The position numbers were made by a program, and so were the translations under genes. Below are positions 56,852 through 64,000 of a stretch of DNA of 64,000 nt, one piece after another; the stretch's first letter is position 1; every line of letters begins with the position of its first letter. The DNA comes from Sialis fuliginosa. Its lineage: Eukaryota; Arthropoda; Insecta; Megaloptera; Sialidae. Under the pieces are notes generated by a model. It searched no databases and had not been told where the DNA came from. It saw only the letters and a list, made by a program, of their open reading frames with translations. Location: assembly GCA_961205875.1 (NCBI GenBank), contig OY540815.1:4402001-4466000 (forward strand). Reading direction: 5' to 3'.

Positions 56852-57580
56852 ACAGGATGTCCGGGAGAACCGAGTGACTTTGTCATTATTATATATATCA
56901 TTATTAAAGCTAGAATATCAAGCAAATTAAAATTAAAAAAAAAAAAATTTAAAAAACAATTGAATGTTGAATTTCTGAGATATATTAAAATATAACTTTT
57001 TTAAAGGAATAGCCTGTGTAAAAATTAAAAATTTATATAAAAAATGGTAAACCAAGTAATAAATTAATAGAATGTATCAAAAAACAGTATACTGTGCAAA
57101 TTTAATAAAATGCAAACAAATTATTAAAATTAAAAATAATAATTTTTGATGTTTATGCCATTTGTTCGTAAATTTTCAACGTTAATATTCTACTTAAAAA
57201 AAGTTATATTTTAATGGATCTTGGCTTCTGGGTCTAAGCCGCGTCGATTTGGTCGTGTTATCGGCCAACGTTTCGTCACACATTGTAGTGAACATCTTCA
57301 GGGCTCTTCTAAAATTGCAACAGAGGCAAGAGTCCGCACTCGTTAAATACTAGTTCTCGCAGCGGTCAGTAGTGACTCGGACGTACGAAACGTTGGCCGA
57401 TAAAATGACCAAACCGACGCGGCTTACACACAGAAGCCAAGATCCATATCAAGATCACCGCGGAAGCCTCTAAACTTATATTCCAATATATCTCTGTAAT
57501 TCGACATTCAATTGATTTCGCCATTATTCATCTCGGAAAAAATACTGATGCTTTGCCCACTCGGTTCCCGTGAACACCTT
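56852..57580. mobile_element. Foldback with ACAGGATGTCCGGGAGAACC end and nested palindrome
   Basis: ACAGGATGTCCGGGAGAACCGAGTG faces CACTCGGTTCCCGTGAACACC at 57558-57580, and GAGATATATTAAAATATA faces TATTCCAATATATCTC. Inside, a second inverted pair (57212-57275 and 57380-57448) carries GGATCTTGGCTTCTG, GCGTCG.TTTGGTC and GGCCAACGTTTCG with complements, indicating a nested MITE. Confidence 0.7.
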
Positions 57581-57824
57581 ATATATTTTAAAAGTTTTAT
57601 GTGGTACTTTAGGGTTTCATATCAAGACGAATCTGAAATGATATAAACTTTATTAATAAATCTCGTCGACAGCTTCAGTTATACCGGTTATACGTGATTT
57701 TCAATAATTAAAGTATTTCAAGATGTACATATGTAGTTACCCGTCCTTGACATTAAAGAAGTTACGAAAACAAAATAAATGAAAAGTTACTTGCAGTAAA
57801 ATATTTATTATGTAGGTACTTGAT

Positions 57825-57965
57825 AACTGTTACTCGCGGTTTCGACCGCCTGGAATTTGTATTTTTTTTCTAATCAACTTTCGGGATACAAAGTAGCCTA
57901 TGCCAGGATGCAAGCTATCTCTCTGCCAAATTTCATCATTAAGTACTAGGAGCTTTGCGCCCCAA
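57825..57965 (-). mobile_element. Helitron-like fragment, minus strand
   Basis: The reverse complement reads AAATTTGGCAGAGAGATAGC, TTGCATCCTGGCATAGGCTA, TTTGTATCCCGAAAG and GCGGTCGAAACCGCGAG, the latter being the 3' hairpin. It is homologous to 27176-27390. The CTAG end is not intact. Confidence 0.5.
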
Positions 57966-58506
57966 CCCCAAATCACACCATATTTAGATATTCAAAATTA
58001 CTCGCAGCTGAAGGTTTTTTTTGTATTATTTATCTAGCAATTGTCAAAAATCATCCAGTTATTTATAAGTTACATAACATCATGAATTTGACATGTTGAG
58101 TGTATAAGTCTCGCCAAATGCCCCACTATTTTTGTAGATCAATATATTTCCCGATGTTTGCATTATAAAATCTTGTAATTCAAGTAAAAAAGAAAGGGTT
58201 ATTCGTAAATTTCCTATAACTATCGTTAAGTTGACAATATGTTTGACGCATGCCACATCAAAAACGCCCCAATTCTCAGAATTTTCGAAGATAAAAAAAG
58301 TTGTAGGTTACGCCAAAATGAATCCACTCACGAAGTTTCAGAGGAGTATTTTTTATTTCAAAATTTAAAACCGGGACCGAGGACTATTATATTATCGACA
58401 TTAGAATATTAGAAAAGTAATATTAATAATACAAAATTATTTCTTACAAATTTCATTAAAAATTTTCATATATGTACAAATGTACATTTAAAAAAAATTA
58501 TTCATA
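57966..58506. other. AT-rich stretch without feature
   Basis: No gene, RNA or element recognised. Confidence 0.4.
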
Positions 58507-58514
58507 GAATAGTG

Positions 58515-58948
58515 CAGCGTTTTTCAACCTTTTAGTATTTGCAACCCAATTTTCAATCACAATTCTCATCGCACTACCCACCACATATAATAATTTTCAC
58601 TGAAATCGGACTGTAACTGTAATACTTATAAGTTTCTATTTAATTTAATTGTATTTTTTTTTCGAAAAACTTTGCTCTGCAAGACAGACCCAAGAGAGTC
58701 ACTAATAATTATTAATCTTGTTTTTAATTTAATATTGATAAGTTAATTATTAAATTTATTGTGCAGTACTGATACAAGTGTATTATATCAGTGTAAATGT
58801 AAACGTGTATTTAATTTTTTATTATGTCGGAATACATTTTATTGCTTTTCTTTCAGTATATTAAATAAATTTTTTAATAATATTTTTTCTCATTTTTCTC
58901 GATATGCTCCCCCCCCCCCACCGATTTAGGTTATCACGCCCCCCTAGG
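58515..58948. mobile_element. hAT-like element, 434 bp, exact 8-bp flanking repeat
   Basis: GAATAGTG lies on both sides (58507-58514, 58949-58956; 10 identical bases if CA is included). The left end CAGCGTTTTTCAACC is of hAT type. The right end CGCCCCCCTAGG does not match it as an inverted repeat beyond a few bases, so the assignment rests mainly on the flanking duplication. A C9-C10 run lies near 58910. Confidence 0.5.
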
Positions 58949-59498
58949 GAATAGTGCATGTGTGAATTGTACCGTCTAATCCCCGCCCACAACTGGAATC
59001 TTAAACGAAACAGACTTTAGCACCACTTATCCTACTATTATATGTCAATTGATACATAATACATATATTTTAAAATAAATTAAATAATAGTGTGCTACTA
59101 CAGAATCTGATTTAATGTATCTCTGATTTCTATTTTTCTCGAAATTAAAATTTGGCAAATTTTCCCGAGAAAACTAAAAGTTTCCTATTATAAATACATG
59201 GTAGTTCATTAAAACCTAGTAATGTTCTTATTACGATAAAAATTGACACAGGAAAGTAAACAAAAACTGTTTTATTTGTATAAAATCGCAAAAGTCAAAA
59301 GCCGAAGTTTGCAGTACTATTTTAAAATTCAGTTTGTAAGAGGAGTTACAAAATTTATGTAAAATAAAACACTCCAAATTCACATTTTGAGTGAAAACAA
59401 AAATCAATATAAAAACAGTTCTTTCAGCATTTGTTCATATATGTATTTACTATAAAATAGAACATTTTATTATATAACTAACAATTATTGTTATTTAA

Positions 59499-59633
59499 AT
59501 TCTTACTTTCTACCCATCACCATCAACATCCAGCGAAGATACAGAAGACGAAGCTATGCCGATTATAAATATCTTGGTTCAATTAATATCGCAACTAATT
59601 AATTCCATCTCTCAATTAATAACCCAGCCCTAA
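59499..59633 (+). pseudogene. Short gag/ORF1-like C-terminal peptide remnant
   Basis: Between a TAA (59496-59498) and a TAA (59631-59633) there are 44 codons reading ...PSPSTSSEDTEDEAMP then IINILVQLISQLINSISQ and LITQP. A Ser/Pro/acidic linker followed by a regularly spaced aliphatic/glutamine helix at the very C-terminus is the style of insect non-LTR retrotransposon ORF1 proteins. Codons are more balanced than the surroundings. No ORF2 follows and the upstream part is lost. This is pattern recognition only. Confidence 0.3.
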
Positions 59634-60186
59634 GTAATATAAAACATTTACTATTAAATGTTTTGTTGTCTCTTAATAACCACTTTAATCCATAAAAGTT
59701 AATTTAAATAAGTGCCCAGTAAGTGTTCCTCAGAAAAAAACAAAATTTCAGATCATAATGTTTGATTAAACTGCCCTAAGCGGCCCAGTGGTAACTTCAC
59801 AATCTTGTTTTGTGTCTCGACTTACAAGGGAACCTTTTAAAGTGATAAAATAGTATCGAATTCAAATTTTGTATATAGTTAAAGAGGGTCAAGGGTAGTA
59901 AGAAAAAAATTATTTTACCTGCGGTAAAACGGTTTATGAAAATGTTCAAAATAATTATATATTTCAAATAACTAAAGATTTTTTTTAAATCTATAATACA
60001 AAATTTTCATGATTTTTTATACTCTTTCAAATGGCAACAGTTAAAATTCGAAAAGATGAAACCGTTCAGCCCCAACTTCCACCCACCCCATTACTTTGTA
60101 AGATTTTTATTTTTTATTTACTAAAAATTGTATTATACTTACAATTGTAATTCAAATATATAATACATATTTCACCAAAAAAATAT
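59634..60186. other. AT-rich stretch without feature
   Basis: No gene or element end recognised up to the TTAACCC motif at 60187. Confidence 0.4.
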
Positions 60187-62055
60187 TTAACCCTTTCATC
60201 GCCACATCATCATATTTCGAAAAATATATATACGAGCATTTCCAGTAGTTTATTAAAAAACAGGGCGCACGTATGTCACCGATTTTGCTCCCATTTTTTT
60301 TTTCTTAAAGTACATATCAAAAAAACATGTTTCCCAAAATCTTTTCTCCCCGCCCCCTTTTTTAGCCGAATTACGATTTTTTAAACTTTTGAAATCGAGC
60401 GAAATTAGACTTTTTTCGATAGTACCTTATTTTTCAAAATGTCCCTTATTATGCATGTTATAGGGCTCATTTTCTTCGTTTTTTGTTGATCATTCATTTG
60501 AAATCGGTTTCAGAGACGAATATTCAATTTTGGCCGAATGCGGTACCAAAACATTAAGTTTGATTTTTTGTAAAAATAGTCGATTTTGAAATTGCCGCCA
60601 AATATTTTGGTTTCAACCAAAATACTTCCGATAAAGATCATTTTATTCTATTTTTTATGTTGTTTCCAAATATTTAAAGATTTTTTAATTTGGTCAAAAA
60701 CTTTTAAAGTTACACTTGTTTTAAGATGTCTTATTTTCCAAAAAGCGCTAAATTCACACCATTAAAACTTTTTTCTCTATACTCCAAATTGCACCAAATT
60801 TTGGCAAAAGTTTCCTTTGTTTATCCTTAAAACAACCCTCAAAAAACATTTTTTTATATTGAGCTCCTAAGTGAGATATAATTTTTATAAAACACCTAAT
60901 TACTCGTGTATTAAAGATAAGAATTTACAGGAATTTTCAGTGTTTCTGAAATATCGGGGCTCCTGATAATCGAATAAAAAATATACCACTTAATTCGTTA
61001 TGAAATTCCCTACAAATCTACATAAGTTAAATTTTTTTAGATTAATTACAAAACCTACAAATAAATAAAAACTTTGTACATCGATTCCTAATTTATTTAA
61101 TAACAACTTTAAATGTAATAGTGTCTCACAACTTCGTTGTTTAATAGGTATGTACTCATTTCTAAGACTGGCTCGCTTGCGCTCGCTCGGCTTTTATTTT
61201 TTTATAGGTTTTTTAATTAATCTAAAAAAATTTAAGTTATGTAGATTTGTAGGGAATTTCATAACGAATTAAGTGGTATATTTTTTATTCGATTATCAGG
61301 AGCCCCGATATTTCAGAAACACTGAAAATTCCTGTAAATTCTTATCTTTAATACACGAGTAATTAGGTGTTTTATAAAAATTATATCTCACTTAGGAGCT
61401 CAATATGAAAAATGTTTTTTAAGGGTTGTTTTAAGGATAAATAAAGGAAACTTTTGCCAAAATTTGGTGCAATTTGGAGTATAGAGAAAAAAGTTTTAAT
61501 GGTGTGAATATAGCGCTTTTTGGAAAATAAGACATCTTAAAACAAGTGTAACTTTAAAAATTTTTGACCAAATTGAAAAATCTATAAATATTTGGAAACT
61601 ACATAAAAAATAGAATAAAATGACCTTTATCGGAAGTATTTTGGTTGAAACCAAAATATTTGGCGGCAATTTCAAAATCGACTATTTTTACAAAAAATCA
61701 TACTAAATGTTTTGGTACCGCATTCGGCCAAAATTGAATATTCGGGTCTGAAACCGATTTCAAATGAAAGATCAACAAAAAACGAAGAAAATGAGCCCTA
61801 TAACATGTATAATAACGGACATTTTGAAAAATAAGGTACTATCGAAAAAAGTCTAATTTCGCTTAATTTCAAAAGTTTAAAAAATCGTAATTCGGCCAAA
61901 AAAGGGGGCGGGGAGAAAAGATTTTGGGAAACGTGTTTTTTTGATATGTACTTTGAGAAAAAAAAATGGGAGCAAAATCGGTGACATACGTGCGCCCTGT
62001 TTTTTAAAAAACTACTGGAAATGCTCATACATAATTTTTTTAATACGTTAGTGAT
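60187..62055. mobile_element. 1.87-kb foldback with piggyBac-like left end
   Basis: Two ~830-bp arms (about 60215-61060 and 61200-62035) are near-exact inverted copies. Landmarks: GAGCATTTCCAGTAGTTT, AGGGCGCACGTATGTCACCG, TCTCCCCGCCCCC, GATTATCAGGAGCCCCGAT and TAGGTGTTTTATAAAAATTA with their complements. The loop holds GGCTCGCTTGCGCTCGCTCGG. The left outer end reads TTAA-CCCTTTCATCGCC, as in piggyBac-type termini. The right outer end (about 62041-62060) has diverged. A 76-codon frame in the right arm has no counterpart in the left arm. Confidence 0.8.
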
Positions 62056-62124
62056 AAGAAAATTACTGACTATAGTTGAAAAGTGGCCAATTAAGAAGGA
62101 TACTTACATTTATACAGACTTTTG

Positions 62125-62345
62125 CGCGTGTTTTAGCGAAATTATGATTTTATTTTTTATTATATGAAGTTTTTCACTCATTAAAACTGATTAAATGGTT
62201 TTATTTGTACTTGTATCACGTAAATCTAATCGTGATCTATAATTTAATACTAAACCCTGCTTGGTAACTGCTCTGGGTGTCGAGATATACGAATTATAAA
62301 TTTATGCTAACAAGTTTATAAAATGTCCACCCAGTATCTGAAATG
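62125..62345 (+). repeat. Repeat family D, copy 3
   Basis: GCGCGTGTTTTAGCGAAATT, GAAGTTTTTCACTCATTAAA, TTGTACTTGTATCACGTA and GGTAACTGCTCTG. Same orientation as the copies at 12.1 and 12.5 kb. It begins within 70 bp of the foldback's right end. Confidence 0.7.
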
Positions 62346-62834
62346 TGAAACACTAGACTGATGCCAGTACCTACTGAATCATTCTGTATTTAATATTATC
62401 CAGAATATACGCTTACTTTTATTCCTAAATATACATACCCACATAATTCCTTTATTGTTACAGTCTGAATATGTAAGGTATGACATGTAAAATGACAATG
62501 GACAAATTAAAAGAAAACAACGAATTCAGTTAGATGGAATTATATTTAATTAAAAACATCTACATTTAATATATTTATAGTTTTTATTTTTGACTACTTG
62601 CTTCAAACATACTGTCGCTTATAAACACTATATATTTTTAATTCAAATATAAACCGCTTATCATAATTTATTCATTATCAACACATTAAGATTAAGAAAT
62701 ATAATAATATGAGAGATATATACGCAATGAAATGGACATTTGAGATTGACCAATTTTTTATTAAAATTACAAACATTATTTAAAAAATTAACTTAAACTT
62801 CATCTCTTTGAACGACAAAAATAATAGAAAATAG
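62346..62834. other. AT-rich stretch without feature
   Basis: No gene or repeat boundary recognised. Confidence 0.4.
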
Positions 62835-63545
62835 TTAAAAAAACATCTGCTAAGTAAATGCACAGTGCTTTCTCGTGCTAAATTCACCAAAGGTAGTAAA
62901 TTATTCAACAATTTAAATAAAAACCGATAGTGTTGAGATAAATTGCCTGGAATTGGTTAACCATTTAATTTTTATACAATTTTACTAAAAAATATTAGTT
63001 TAAAAAATTTGTCGTATATTTTTAATTTTTTGACAAATTTCAAAATGACATTTAATATGTCAATTTAGAAAAACAAAACACGAATTTTTAAAATAAATTG
63101 AGATAAATCTTTGTAAGGGAGTATTTTTCAAAGAAACAATGTAGACCCATATTGTATGAAATTTAATGCTCTACAAAAAATATTCTATAAAATTTTCACG
63201 TAACATGTGTCGTTCTTGAGATATTTAAAAAAAAACTAATATTTTGGGGTGTCACCCCTCCCCCTTACACACGATTTTGATGATTTTGAAATAGAACCGT
63301 CCTCAAGCCAGACCCAACCATCCGACCAAGTTTCAATAATATCGGTTCAGTGGTTCATGAGTTATGCGTGTGACAAGGATTCAGGGGACAGATGGACACA
63401 CGGACGGACAGACAGACAGATACGGAACGAAAAGTGTTTGTCTTGACGTGAAACGGAAAGATCAATTTAAAATTTTGAAATCGGAGAACATTTTATTGGT
63501 CTCAATCTGAAACGATCACAAAGCTTCTCGTATCTTCGATATTGC
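62835..63545 (+). repeat. Repeat family A, full copy
   Basis: It begins near AAACATCTGC.AAGTAAATGCACAGTGC and ends with CTTCTCGTATCTTCGATATTGCGAGGAAGC. Nearly every landmark of 33641-34340 is present in the same order, including CCTGGAATTGGTTAACC and GGACGGACAGACAGACAG. The 65-codon frame is part of the repeat. Confidence 0.8.
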
Positions 63546-64000
63546 GAGGAAGCAAAACATGTTTTAAAAAGGTCATTTTTATCAGCTTCAGGACACCATT
63601 GGGATCGTACCGCGATTTATTTTTGAAGTGTATTGATATTATTTTGCTATATTTACATTCTCATAAGTAATATTATACATAGTTTCGTCAATTTAAAAAC
63701 AGTTTACTAAGTGGAAAAAAAATTAACTATAAAAGTCGGCTAGCTGGCATAGAACACGATTACTCTTAAAGGGTTGTACTTTGTCATTGAATGAACTCTA
63801 GAGGTGTCCATGAAATTTATTGTAAGTAGTGAGCGTTGAACAACATATTAGTAATGTAAATCAAATGAACAACGTTATTGTGCCAGAGGAAAAAAAATTT
63901 AAATATGATGTCCTATAAATAGGACACTGGGAAGTAATGGGTTAATGCCATCTTTGTGGTGTAATTTATAGAGCTCAATATTACCAACAACAAAATTTGA
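63546..64000. other. Right window edge with a piggyBac-like terminus
   Basis: On the minus strand 63945-63905 reads TTAACCCATTACTTCCCAG then a hairpin GTCCTATTTATAGGAC, the layout of a piggyBac-type end with TTAA at 63942-63945. The element body would extend leftward; its other end was not found. No gene. Confidence 0.4.

Noticed and set aside
63249-63446. 65-codon frame similar to the one at 3699
   Set aside because: The similarity is real but is explained by both lying in repeat family A, whose other copies are not open.

Overview
The window looks like AT-rich, gene-poor, transposon-rich nuclear DNA from an insect. The evidence is a very low GC content, long A/T runs, six copies of the insect telomere unit CCTAA/TTAGG, arthropod-style TATA + TCAGT promoter signals, and many dispersed repeats of the kind common in lepidopteran and some other insect genomes (GGAACCCT/GTCTGTCTGTC repeats, Helitron 3' ends of hairpin + CTAG). 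The order is an inference; Lepidoptera is the best guess but is not proven. I found no complete host protein-coding gene, tRNA, rRNA or CRISPR array. The open reading frames longer than 60 codons nearly all lie in repeats or low-complexity DNA. The window is therefore best read as intergenic or intronic DNA, and its content is a record of mobile elements.

Layout. 1-8.6 kb: a foldback element at the window edge, a non-autonomous hAT element with a target-site duplication (5.05-5.86 kb), copies of several dispersed repeats, and an 850-bp foldback (7.7-8.6 kb). 8.7-9.0 kb: remains of a mariner/Tc1-type transposase. 9.57-9.67 kb: a promoter-like cluster. 11.07-11.37 kb: a small hAT element. 14.2-17.3 kb: a 3.1-kb element with very long inverted arms that carry unequal 178-bp tandem arrays. 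17.8-18.7 kb: a Tc1/mariner-type non-autonomous element. 19.2 kb: an interstitial telomere-repeat island between 22-bp direct repeats. 20.5-21.5 kb: one hAT element nested inside another, both with perfect 8-bp target-site duplications. 24.5-25.4 kb and 52.9-53.8 kb: two GC-rich solo-LTR-like blocks with similar architecture in opposite orientation. 26-36 kb: Helitron-like copies, a foldback with nested insertions, and a TATA/Inr promoter-like site at 31.42 kb.

37.4-44.9 kb is the most structured region. It holds a decayed array of a roughly 500-bp unit (R1-R2-R3), a head-to-head minisatellite (four 120-135-bp units facing eight), two foldback/MITE insertions and several perfect short inverted duplications. 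46-64 kb continues with more hAT, foldback, LTR-like and dispersed repeat copies, a short gag-like peptide remnant (59.5 kb) and a 1.87-kb foldback with a piggyBac-like left end (60.19-62.06 kb).

There is no pathway or operon to describe. The features relate to one another as insertion events: which element sits inside which, and what duplications they left. Family names (hAT, Tc1/mariner, Helitron, piggyBac-like, LTR) rest on terminal sequences and target-site duplications seen by eye, not on database searches. Most element boundaries not fixed by a target-site duplication are approximate.
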